In this document: piece by piece, positions 1 through 10,128 of the stretch
Numbering within the stretch: the stretch's first letter is position 1
Layout of the letters: every line of letters begins with the position of its first letter
Assembly (NCBI RefSeq): GCF_910592395.1
Contig: NC_088318.1
Location: 8,992,349 to 9,056,348 of the forward strand
Length of the DNA stretch: 64,000 nt
From: Lineus longissimus
Taxonomy: Eukaryota > Nemertea > Pilidiophora > Heteronemertea > Lineidae
Direction of reading: 5' to 3'
Notes under the pieces: generated by a model
The model's input: only the letters and a program-made list of their open reading frames with translations
Database searches by the model: none
What the model was told of the DNA's origin: nothing
Made by a program: the position numbers and the translations under genes

Positions 1-600
1 CCAATTTGATCCAGCTCCTAACTGCGGGAAAACCCAAGTCCAGCAACCAAAAGTACCAAAAATACATTTTTGTTTACATTTGAACTGCACACATGCGTTT
101 GTTTACAATTTCATTTCCCGCGAAATCTCGAAAATCAGGTGACCTGCAATCGTGGATTGAAAATAACATTAACCTCGGTTCAGCAGGTCAGCAGGTATAC
201 CGGCTGTTCCAATCATCCCCCTACAGCCAGCCGTTCAAAAGGTAATGTTATTCACCCCACATGGAGTGAAAGTAATTGATTAAGCCCCTGCATAACTTAA
301 CAGCAATGGCTTGGCTTCTGTGAGTGGTAAGGAGAATTGACAGTTTTTTTATGGGAGTAACATTATTGTGTTGTTTAAAACGTCTACTTTTTACTCATGT
401 AAGAATCGTAGTACTAATAATAACTTCAACTTATTTTCCAGTTATGATAACACAACACGCATCTTCATGATCATGATCTTTCTCAAACTAACTGAATGAC
501 CTAATCGCCTTGGACGCACAACCTAACCACATATCAATCCGCCCCGACGATCGACACATCCATTCGATTCGATAACCCTCGATAAAGTTTGATAAATAAA
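1..600. other. Unassigned flank
   Basis: I see no gene, repeat boundary or RNA here. It lies on the 3' side of the minus-strand KDZ-like gene. The short ORF at 70-279 has no recognisable domain or good codon pattern. Confidence 0.5.
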
Positions 601-738
601 CTAGAACTGAGATTTCACAGGAGCACCTGTGAATTCATGACTCCAGGGTTGTTTTGAGGGCGATATTGTAAGAGTTGGTCTTGAGTATGGGGACGTGAAG
701 GTCCGTGTGAGGCACCTGGGGAGAGAAGACTAGTTGAT

Positions 739-847
739 AGCCTGGTACCACTGGCCACCGTCAGACGACGCTGTATTGACGGGACGGACGTCAATACAGC
801 GTCCCGTCAATACAGCGTCGTCTGACGGTGGCCAGTGGTACCAGGCT
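739..847. repeat. Perfect 46-bp inverted repeat (foldback insertion)
   Basis: Arms 739-784 and 802-847 are exact reverse complements with a 17-base loop. The loop repeats part of the arm (GACGTCAATACAGCG). The paralogous segment near 6,861 lacks the hairpin, so it is an insertion in this copy. Confidence 0.9.
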
Positions 848-961
848 AACTAGTTGAACGATGTGATCATGGAGGTATAAATAATTATTTATACCGCCAT
901 GATGGGATCTGACACGGACACTACTATTGATCTCATTATATGAATACCATTTGATTACAAA

Positions 962-2388
962 TGAAACGGCCAGGGGCCATTGTGCTCACCGTATACATCA
1001 TTTAGTAGGCAGGATCATGCTTAGTTTAGAGGTGAATATGGTGAACACAATCAGGCATGAAGACTTTTTTTAGATGTGTATTGATGTCAAGTAATAAGAC
1101 AGGGCAGTATATATAAGTTTATGATCCAACCAATAATTGTCTATGACATCAATAAGATCAATATCGTGTGATTGCTAAGAGTCCCTGCAATAAAAAATTC
1201 ATCGAAAAAAAGTCATTAATAAGCGAGATATTGCACGTCCTACTTTTTCAGTTTTGACCCCCTGGTGGCCAAATCAAGAATCATATCAGGCCAAAATTCG
1301 GTGTCAGAGATTATCTGATGTAGGGGGTTACATGTACCAACTTTCAAGTTCATAGCTTTAGCAGTTAAGAAACGTGCCATAGTTACACTCGAACGGTCAA
1401 TTTACGCCATTTGACCTCTGTGACCTAGAAAAGGAGGTCAAATCCAAAAATCATAGGAAATGTGATGTATCCTTGCTAGGAGTCCCTGCCATAAAATTTT
1501 ATCGAAAACAATTCACTCAAATAAGCAAGATATTGCACTTCTTCCTTTTTCCGTTATGGCCCCCTGGTGGCCGAATAAAGAATCAGATCAGGCCAAAATT
1601 CGACATCAGACGTTATCTGATGTAGGGGGTTATATGCACCAACTTTCAAGTTCATAGCTTTACTGGTTAAGAAACGTGCCATAGTTTACACTCTAACAGC
1701 CAATTTACGCCATATGACTTCTGTGACCTTGAAAAGTTGGTCAAATTGAAAACCCGTATAACATGTGATGTATTCTTCCTAACAGTACCTACCATAAGAA
1801 TTTTATTGAAAACAAGTCACTTATAAGCGAGATATCACACTTTTTAGATTTCCACTTTTGGCCCCCTGGTGGCAAAGTTAGGAATCAGATCGAACCAAAA
1901 TTCAGCACCAGAGGCTATGTGATATAGGGGGTTATATGTACCAAGTTTCAAGTTCATAGCTTTAGTTTTTAAGAAACGTGCCATAGTTTACACTCTAATG
2001 GCCAATTTACGCCATATGACCTCTGCGACCTTGAAAACAAGGTCAAATTAAAAACCCGTATAATATAAAATGTATATTTGCTATGAGTACCTACAACAAA
2101 AGTTTTATCGAAAACAAGTCACTAATAAGCGAGATATCACACTTTTTAGATATCGACATTTGGCCCCCTGGTGGCCAAACAGAGAATCAGATCGGACCGA
2201 AAATCAGTGTCAGAGGTCAGCTGACCTAGGGCATTCTGTGTACAAAGTTTCAAGTTCATAGCCCTAGCAGTTAAGAAACGTGCCACTGTTAGGATACGAC
2301 GACGACGACGACGACGACAACGACGACGACGACGACGGACACGGACACAGCGCTATCATATAGACTCCCCTTACGGTGAGCCAAAAAG
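962..2388 (+). mobile_element. Family-1 tandem-repeat element, copy A
   Basis: Head TGAAACGGCCAGGGGCC, then GCTCACCGTA; body of about four units of roughly 300 bp, each carrying CCCCCTGGTGGCC (near 1,259, 1,560, 1,861 and 2,163); then an (ACG)n microsatellite at 2,295-2,340 and tail TACGGTGAGCCAAAAAG. The head GCTCACCGTA and tail TACGGTGAGC are inverse complements, placed asymmetrically (about 22 and 7 bases from the ends). The matching site at 6,970-6,980 is empty, which shows the unit moves as a whole. The layout recalls Helitron-like interspersed elements with central tandem repeats and a microsatellite. Non-coding. Confidence 0.8.
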
Positions 2389-3771
2389 TGAAAACAGATC
2401 ATATCATATTCCTTGGCATAAATTAAAATAGGAGTGCGGGAACAAGGTTTTTTAGCAGGAGGAAAGCGCCGTCGTATTCCGATTTGGCTGGTTAGTGGTG
2501 AAATCTGCTTTTAATTTTGCAAATTAAGATATTCGTTTTCAAGTTCTAACGTTGTCTGTAAAGATGCTTTCCCAATGCGTCTGGCAAGAGACATTGCCAG
2601 GAAAACGTGACGTCATTTTGGCCATTCTTCTTACCGCACGCCCTCTCTCTCCGTAAAAGTTCCTGACATGGTGTGAAGTGGGAGGGCGCACAATGGGAAC
2701 CACACTGCCGCGATGTTAATAGTTTCTATTTATAGAATTCAGCGGCAGAGATTTTAGTCACGGAAAAAGTGGATTAACTCGGCTAATCTCAATGGATTTT
2801 ACCCAGGAATGTTTTCAAGGCGAGAGAAACATCTGATTTAAGTACTGCGCTTATTAGATTTCATGTTCAGGTCGAAGATTGGCCTAAAACGTGGACGAAA
2901 AGAGTGCATTATCGAGTGTTGGAGAGGTCACGTGATTGGACGAGAAACCTGAACAAAGTTTTCGTGCTTTTAGCTGTCAACATCAATGGCTATAATATAC
3001 TCCTGCAGAATAGTAGAACTAATAGAACTAATTTCCGAAGATTCCAATAGTTTGAACACAAATCAGAACATCAACCCATCAGCTGGACTCAGATCTGCAT
3101 AAATTACGATAAATAATGAGGTCGTCGCTTCAATTTCAAAAAGAAAGTTGACTCCATTCGAAGGTTGTTTTGACCAAATTCTGTTGAACTCATCGTTATT
3201 AGGGCATTTGAACACATTCTCGTTGATCTTTTCTATAAACGTGTGAAGTTTCGTACCAAAATACGTTTCCGTAAAGGCTTAAAAAAGAAAATTCGTCACT
3301 TACAAAATCATCGCTCCGGTAGAAATAAAAATGTCACCGCCATTTTCTTGACGATAGTACTCCAGGCCAGGTAACCTCGGCGGGAAATTTAAAGCGGGGT
3401 CATCCGGGGTCAAACAACAGTTTTGCTCACTACCGCCAACTGGTGATATAAATCGACACTAATCTATTTTATATGAAAACTTCTATATCATGAAGACCTC
3501 TTCAAGTTTATTTCAAGCTTTTATCTGCAGGAATAGAGCGGCAAAAAATGGTTTATTCAATTACGCATTTTGCCACCTGGGGAGCTGAATGTGAGTCGAA
3601 TCGCACATTTTCTTTTCTGTAAGCATCCTTTCCTGCGCTGTTAACATACAAAACCATATTTGAAGTGCCGCAGTTCTATGGTTACAAAATGCCCAACATG
3701 GCTGGATGGAAGGACGGACACCAATCGAATAGCTATTTGACTAGCTCCGCTGACTTTGTCAGCTGAGCTAA

Positions 3772-4160
3772 TAATAATAATTAATTACCACCTTTGTTTA
3801 AACAAGAGTAAAAGAAACAGCACCCACCCCAAAATATTTCTCTCAGGCAGGGAAAGTACGGACCGACCTTCTGTTTATTTAAACAAAATATCAGTATAGT
3901 ATGGCATATGGCCTTGACGTTTGCCCTTGAACGATCAATTTGACAAATTTGGTTAGTTATGATTATTCTTGGAAAGATGCAATTTCTCAAAACAGCAAAC
4001 AAATATTTCCTGTTTTACAGTAAACAGTCTTTCAAACAACTATTAAAGGCTATCTTATAGAGTTCAAATACAACAAGCACTGCTCAAATCACTTGCAAAT
4101 TTCCCTCAGAATGCCACACAGTGTTCCTGATAAGGGATTTAACTGCACAAATCATCGACA
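3772..4160. other. 3' flank of the KDZ-like gene
   Basis: Between the family-4 element and the microsatellite. AT-rich, nothing recognised; the minus-strand ORF at 3,781-4,002 has no supporting features. Confidence 0.4.
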
Positions 4161-4163
4161 ACA

Positions 4164-4171
4164 CCAGCATC

Positions 4172-4203
<32 letters not shown>

Positions 4204-4656
4204 CACCATCATCATCATCATCGTCACCATCATCATCATCATCGTCATCATCGTCACCATCATCGTCATCATCGTCACCATCATCGTCATCATCGTCACC
4301 ATCATCGTCATCATCGTCACCATCATTGTCATCATCGTCACCATCATCGTCATCATCGTCACCATCATCGTCATCATCGTCACCATCATCGTGATCATCG
4401 TCACCATCATCGTCATCATCGTCACCATCATCGTCATCATCGTCACCACCATCGTCATCATCGTCACCATCATCGTCACCATCATCGTCATCATCGTCAC
4501 CATCATCGTCATCATCGTCACCATCATCGCCATCATCATCGCCACCGCCGCCGCCGCCGCCGCCGCCGCCACCGCCGCCGCCACCGCCGCCATCACCACC
4601 ACCACCACCACCACCACCACCACCACCATCATCAATCATCATCATCGTCACTGTCA
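4164..4656. repeat. Long trinucleotide microsatellite
   Basis: About 490 bp of CAT/CGT/CAC repeats: first CAT-rich, then a 9-base higher-order unit CGTCATCAT / CACCATCAT, then CCG and CAC runs. It produces spurious poly-His, poly-Asp and poly-Ile ORFs in several frames. On the minus strand its edge supplies the acidic end of the KDZ-like gene (stop at 4,632-4,634). Confidence 0.95.
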
Positions 4657-4873
4657 CCATCATAAACCCATTCCTCTTCTTCATCCTCATTGAAAATAAT
4701 GTCCCATGAGTCCAAATATTCCGGGTCACGCGTGACTGTATGAAATATCGATGCACTCTGTGCAAGAAGCTCTCTATAAAACTCCAGTGTGCCTCGTATC
4801 TCGACAACAGTACCGCGGATAACTTTATCATTCGCAATCCTTAAATGGTATGCCTCATTCCTGAGGATATAAT
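4632..4873 (-). CDS. KDZ-like gene, last exon with acidic tail
   Basis: Acceptor TTGTATTTCTTACAG. Reads YILRNEAYHLRIANDKVIRG then TVVEIRGTLEFYRELLAQSA and ends EDEEEEWVYDGDSDDDDD with TGA at 4,632-4,634. The last Asp codons are the edge of the GAT microsatellite. Entry from exon 15 is off by one base. Confidence 0.65.
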
Positions 4874-5032
4874 CTGTAAGAAATACAATAAAGAGCAATA
4901 TATTATTCAAAGGAAGAGAACAAGAATGAGAGAGGCAATATGCTTTATTAGTAAGTGCACAAGAAACAGAACTAAATTGCTTTGTTTTGAGCCGAGGTCA
5001 TTCTGCATCAAATTTTACAGCTGTACGTATAC
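4874..5032 (-). other. Last intron of KDZ-like gene
   Basis: 159 bases between GTATAC and CTTACAG with a pyrimidine-rich end; the shortest intron of the gene. Confidence 0.5.
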
Positions 5033-5192
5033 CTCACTGTGCTTTTGTCCCCATTTGATCACTCTATCAGTCAGGTAAGAAGTAACAGCCTTCATTTCAC
5101 GAATAAGAAGTTGCTTCTCTTCCTCATATCTGCAGATGTGCTCATTGATGTCCACCAGTTTTTTTTCCATGAGTAAGAAACAATGGAGTTAC
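5033..5192 (-). CDS. KDZ-like gene, exon 15
   Basis: Acceptor TTCTTTATTTCAG, donor GAG|GTATAC. Starts in phase with exon 14 (NSIVSYSW), then after a run of eight A the useful frame is KLVDINEHICRYEEEKQLLI then REMKAVTSYLTDRVIKW, matching the RC.EE..LL..EM pattern near the KDZ C-terminus. One A too few in the run would explain the shift. Confidence 0.7.
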
Positions 5193-5581
5193 CTGAAATA
5201 AAGAAGTTGGAAGTAATTTAATGAATTGGAAAAATTGCTTTGGAGCAGTTTTTCAATAAAATGTTTTGTTCATCTGGTTATAAGGTTCTCCATGATGATA
5301 AGCTTCAAAACGCAATGCCAGTTCGTCCTATGGACAGCTTACAAATTGGAAAGTTGACATGGATCCAATTAGAGCGTGCACCACGGAGTAACCCAATTAC
5401 CTACAAATTTATAGCACATGATGTCATATTATCAATACCAGATGGACACAGTTAATTCTGGCACCTCACTAGTCACTTTTCACCTCCCCCTACAGAAGTC
5501 CTGCGGTCCATCTCTCTTCGTAGGATGCTGTGTTTGTTCATGATCCAGGAGGGTCGGATTCAGGTGAATTTATTTACTAAC
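5193..5581 (-). other. Intron between exons 14 and 15
   Basis: No repeat recognised. The plus-strand ORF at 5,240-5,455 lies wholly inside this intron and has no support. Confidence 0.5.
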
Positions 5582-5743
5582 TTGAACATTGCTCCCAAGG
5601 GAAGATGTAACCTTCCTTTGTGACATCTTCAATTTCAATCACTTCAGCACCCGACTTTGTAGTGTACAGCTCAATGACTGCTGCAAGTTTTTTCTCCTCT
5701 TTTTCCATCTTTTGCCGGAGATGGCCACGTTTTTTAGACGAGT
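5582..5743 (-). CDS. KDZ-like gene, exon 14 (FPW motif)
   Basis: Acceptor TTGTTATTTTAG, donor CAA|GTTAGT. Reads SSKKRGHLRQKMEKEEKKLA then AVIELYTTKSGAEVIEIEDV and GYIFPWEQCS. The helix followed by (F)PW is typical of the C-terminal third of KDZ proteins. A family-2 element head begins 9 bases upstream of the exon. Confidence 0.75.
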
Positions 5744-5752
5744 CTAAAATAA

Positions 5753-5785
5753 CAAGAGGCCCAAGGGCCTGGCGCTCAGCTGGAT
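5753..5785 (+). mobile_element. Head fragment of family-2 Helitron-like element
   Basis: CAAGAGGCCCAAGGGCCT followed by GCGCTCAGCTG is identical to the 5' end of the insertion at 13,428. It contains a hairpin AGGCCC/GGGCCT. Only the 5' end is recognisable here. Confidence 0.6.
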
Positions 5786-6729
5786 GACCTAATAACATAG
5801 GACTGAGGGTATAAAGTAGTAAATATCGGCTTTATACTACTGTTTGAAGGTCAAGAGAACACGTTATACCACTAAAATTTCCAATGCAGAGCTGCCAGCT
5901 GGATGAAATATGATTGAACTAATCAGCCATGGTATGTAAATATTACAGGAGGCAACGGAAGATATCCCTAGTTCAGCATGTTGTGTCAGTAGCTTTACAG
6001 AAAAAAAGTGTCAGAGAGGATGAGACTTCTCCATGGACAACTGTGGTATGTCCAGGCTGGGTTGTACAGCACAAGGATACAAAATGCTGTCTGTAATTGA
6101 GAGGTATCCTGATTTAACAGAGGTCAAAATAAATAGAAATTACCAGTTTGGGACTAGCACCACTTTCTTTTTTTTAATAAGGCAGATATTACAGGAGTCA
6201 ACAAAATTAATTTTATTGAGAGAAATTGACCTGTCCTGCAGGTGATTGGAATTTACAATACAAAGGGTCGTTTTTCATGACATTGTGCTCTACTGCGTAT
6301 TCCTAGTCATAGTGAGTCGATCTGGAACCAATCTATCCTTGGCGCAGACAGGTTCAAATTGGCTATATCTTGAATAGATCGAATTGCGATGAAAATCTAA
6401 TGCAATAAAGGAGCAATATCGAAGAGACAAATTAATCAAACCAATTGTCCACAGACTCGGACCCTGAAATGGCACGATGTATGCGTGCATATAAAAGTAT
6501 ATCAATTGGTCCCATAGAGATGATGAGGCAATGTCAATACGCCTTGTTCCTTAGTCGGCAATATGCCCCTTTTTATACGGAGAAGAAGGAGAACCCAGAT
6601 AGGCCTTCACATGTCGGCTTCCAAATGGCTCGAACCAACTGTACTATCACTACTATAACTTTAAAATGCGTGCTCCTCCCAGTCCTGCATGAAGCAATGT
6701 CTCAGCCAAAAAGGCAAAGTTAGCAGAAA
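5786..6729. other. Intron of KDZ-like gene, no feature
   Basis: About 940 bases of AT-rich intron between a family-2 fragment and family-4 copy 2. The small ORFs at 6,033, 6,290 and 6,445 lack domains and splice support. Confidence 0.4.
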
Positions 6730-8405
6730 CTAGAACTGAGATTTCACAGGAGCACCTGTGAATTCATGACTCCAGGGTTGTTTTGAGGGCGATATTGTAA
6801 GAGTTGGTCTTGAGTATGGGGACGTGAAGGTCCGTGTGAGGCACCTGGGGAGAGAAGACTAGCCTAGTTGAACGATGTGATCATGGAGGTATAAATAATT
6901 ATTTATACCTCCATGATGGGATCTGACACGGACACTACTATTGATCTCATTATATGAATACCATTTAATTACAAAAAAGTGAAAACAGATCATAATCATA
7001 TTCCTTGGCATAAATTAAAATAGGAGTGCGGGAACAAGGTTTTTTAGCAGGAGGAAAGCGAGAACATTTTGCGCCGTCGTATTCCGATTTGGCTGGTTAG
7101 TGGTGAAATCTGCTTTTAATTTTGCAAATTAACATATTCATTTTCTAGTTCTAACGTTGTCTGTAAAGATGCTTTCCCAATGCTTGACTGGTCTGGCAAG
7201 AGACATTGCCAGGAAAATGTGACGTCATTTTGGCCATTCTTCTTACCGCACGCCCTCTCTCTCCGTAAAAGTTCCTGACATGGTGTGAAGTGGGAGGGCG
7301 CACAATGGGAACCACACTGCCGCGATGTTAATAGTTTCTATTGATATAATTCAGCGGCAGAGATTTTAGGCACGGAAAAAGTGGATTAACTCGGCTAATC
7401 TCAATGGATTTTACCCAGGAATGTTTTCAAGGCGAGAGAAACATCTGATTTAAGTACTGCGCTTATTAGATTTCATGTTCAGGCCGAAGATTGGCCTAAA
7501 ACGTGGACGAAAAGAGTGCATTATCGAGTGTTGGAGAGGTCACGTGATTGGACGAGAAACCTGAACAAAGTTTTCGTGCTGTCAACATCAATGGCTATAA
7601 TATACTCCTGCAGAATAGTAGAACTAATAGAACTAATTTCCGAAGTTTCCAATAGTTTGAACACAAAGCAGAACATCACCCATCAGCTGGACTCAGATCT
7701 GCATCAATTACGATAAATAATGAGGTCGTCGCTTCAATTTCGCAAAGAAAGTTGACTCCATTCGAAGGTTGTTTTGACCAAATTCTGTTGAACTCATCGT
7801 TATGAGGGCATTTGAACACATTCTCGTTGATCTTTTCTATAAACGTGTGAAGTTTCGTACCAAAATACGTTTCCGTAAAGGCTTAAAAAAGAAAATTCGT
7901 CACTTACAAAATCATCGCTCCGGTAGAAATAAAAATGTCACCGCCATTTTCTTGACGATAGTACTCGATCCAGGTAACCTCGGCGGGAAATTTAAAGCGG
8001 GGTCATCCGGGGTCAAACAACAGTTTTGCTCACTACCGCCAACTGGTGATATAAATCGACACTAATCTATTTTTTATCAAAACTTCTGTATCATGAAGAC
8101 CTTTTCAACTTTATTTCAAGCTTTTATCTGCTGGAATAGAGCGTCAAAAAATTGTTTTTTCATTTACACATTTTGCCCCCTGGGGAGCTGAATTTGAGTC
8201 GAATCGCCCAAATTTTTTTCCGTAAGCAACACTTTCTGCGGTGTTTATAAGCAAGACTAGATTTGAAGTGCCTCGGTTGTATGATTACAAAATGCCAAAC
8301 TTTGTCTACAGATGGCATGATGGAAGGATGGCAGGATGGGTGGAAGGACGGACACCAATCGAATAGCTATTTGACTAGCTCCGCTGACTTTGTCAGCTGA
8401 GCTAA
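6730..8405 (+). mobile_element. Helitron-like non-autonomous element, family 4, copy 2
   Basis: Second copy of the 601-3,771 element, without the nested hairpin and family-1 insertion, so it serves as the empty-site reference. Starts CTAGAACTGAG with a hairpin in the first 35 bases and ends with the stem-loop GTCAGCTGAGCTAA. Flanked by A on the left and A on the right (copy 1 is flanked by A and T). The ORFs at 7,516 and 7,802 are also present as remnants in copy 1 but carry no domain I know. Confidence 0.7.
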
Positions 8406-8418
8406 AAACAGGAGAAAA

Positions 8419-9837
8419 GGAAACGGCCAGGGGCCATTGTGTTCACCATATAGATATTTGGTGCTTTGGAATTCATCCAGGTTAAGAAACATTGTACATG
8501 TATAGTAAATAGGTCAAACCAATGTCGGTATATGACATGTGATGTATCGTTGCTTGGAGTAAGTACCATAAGAATGTCATCAAAAACAAGTCACTAATAA
8601 ACGAGATATTGCACTTTATACCTATTTTAGTTTTGGCCTCCTGGTGGCCAAGTTGAGTACCAAATCAGATCGAAATTCGGTGTCCGAGGTTACATGACGT
8701 AGGGAGTCATGTGTACCAAATGTGCCATAGTTACAATCAAACGACCAATTTACGCCATTTCACCTCTGTGACCTTGAAAAGCAGGTCAGATCAAAAACTC
8801 ACATGAGATGTGATGTATCCTTGCTAGGAGAATCTACCATAAAAATGTTATTGAGAACGAATCACTAATAAGCGAGATATCACACTTTCTAGGGTTTCAC
8901 TTTTGATCCCCTGGTGGCCAAGTCGAGAATCAGACCAGACTGAAATTCAGGGTCACAGGCCAGCTGACCTAGGGGGTCCTTTGTACAAACTCTCAAGTTC
9001 ATAGCCTTATGGGTTAACAAACGTTCCACAGTTACGCTCAAATGGCCAATTTACACCATTTGACCTCTGTGACCTTGACAAGTACGTCAAATCAAAAACC
9101 TGTGTGATGTATCCTTGCTAAGAGTATCTACCATAAAAGTTTTACCAAAAACTAATCAGTAATAAGCGAGATATGGCACTATTCAAATTTTTGGTTTTGG
9201 CCCCCTGGTGGCCAAGTTAAGAATCAGACCGGACCGAAAAATCAGTGTCACAGGTCATCTGACCTAGGGGGTCATGTGTACTAAGTTTAAAGTTCATAGC
9301 TTTAGTGGTTAAGAAACGTGCCATATTTACACACAAACGGCCAATTCACACCATTTGACATCTGTGACCTTGAAAACTATGCCACATCGACCTGATTTTT
9401 TGTCAACATGTAGAGCTACGTAACAGGTGTCTACATACCAAATTTAAGGACTATAGGACGAATAAAGACAAAACGTGCCACTATCGGTGAAATTTTTGAG
9501 TTTGACCTCTGTGACCTTGACAAGTAGGTCAGATCAAAAACCCGTATGATATGTGATGTATCCTTGCTAGGGGTACCCACCATAAAAATTTTAGCAAAAA
9601 CAAATCAGTAATAAACGATTTATCACACTTTTTAAGTTTTTGGTTTTAGCCCCCTGGTGGCCAGGTGAAGAATCAGACTGGACCGAAATTCGCTGCAAGA
9701 GATCATGTGACCTAGGTCATAATATGTACAAAGTTTCAAGTTCATAGCACAAGCGGTTAAGAAACGTGCCACATAGGATACGGACGACGACGGACACAGG
9801 GCTATCGTATAGACTCCCCCGACGGTGAGCCAAAAAG
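8419..9837 (+). mobile_element. Family-1 tandem-repeat element, copy B
   Basis: Head AAACGGCCAGGGGCC, body with GGTGGCC motifs near 8,637, 8,918, 9,200 and 9,650, tail GACGGTGAGCCAAAAAG. The microsatellite is very short (two or three ACG). It sits 13 bases after family-4 copy 2. The last unit carries an additional block of about 150 bp also seen in copy E, so B and E share a subfamily. Confidence 0.75.
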
Positions 9838-10128
9838 TCACACACATAAACTAAAGTAAAACGGGATTAAGACTCTGTAGGCAATATCACAACACCTTAT
9901 CTATTTTAGTCAGGCTAATTAAGGCAATGAAAAAGGGATACAGAAGATCCTTAAACCAATCTAAGACACGTGAGTGTTAAATATTGCAGGTGAGAAGGAC
10001 GATAAATCATTGGGATGAAAAGTACTACGAGTATGCCAATTCTGCAAGAGTTGTCTTTCCAGCAACCTGTGCCCAGGCTGCAGTATCTGAAAATATGAGT
10101 CATCTAATACAACAAATTGTTTGCTTAC

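Larger units (their letters stand above)
601..3771 (+). mobile_element. Helitron-like non-autonomous element, family 4, copy 1
   Basis: This segment is repeated at 6,730-8,405 with very high identity, which defines both ends. It begins CTAGAACTGAG, is followed at once by a hairpin (TTCACAGG and CCTGTGAA around a 4-base loop), and ends in a stem-loop around GTCAGCTGAGCTAA. There is no clear target-site duplication. This copy differs from copy 2 by two later insertions: a perfect hairpin (739-847) and a family-1 element (962-2388). It codes for nothing I can support. The structure suggests a rolling-circle type element, but the 5' end is CT rather than the canonical TC. Confidence 0.65.

Noticed and set aside
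962-2388. CRISPR-like regular spacing
   Set aside because: Units are about 300 bp, contiguous and diverged, in a eukaryotic genome.
4093-4837. Long ORFs coding for poly-His, poly-Ile/Thr, poly-Met/Val and poly-Asp
   Set aside because: All are frames of the trinucleotide microsatellite; only the edge codons of the KDZ-like last exon are kept.
9985-10085. Possible minus-strand exon after ATATTTTCAG (ILQPGHRLLERQ)
   Set aside because: No donor and no KDZ-like text; exon 13 joins exon 14 in phase without it.
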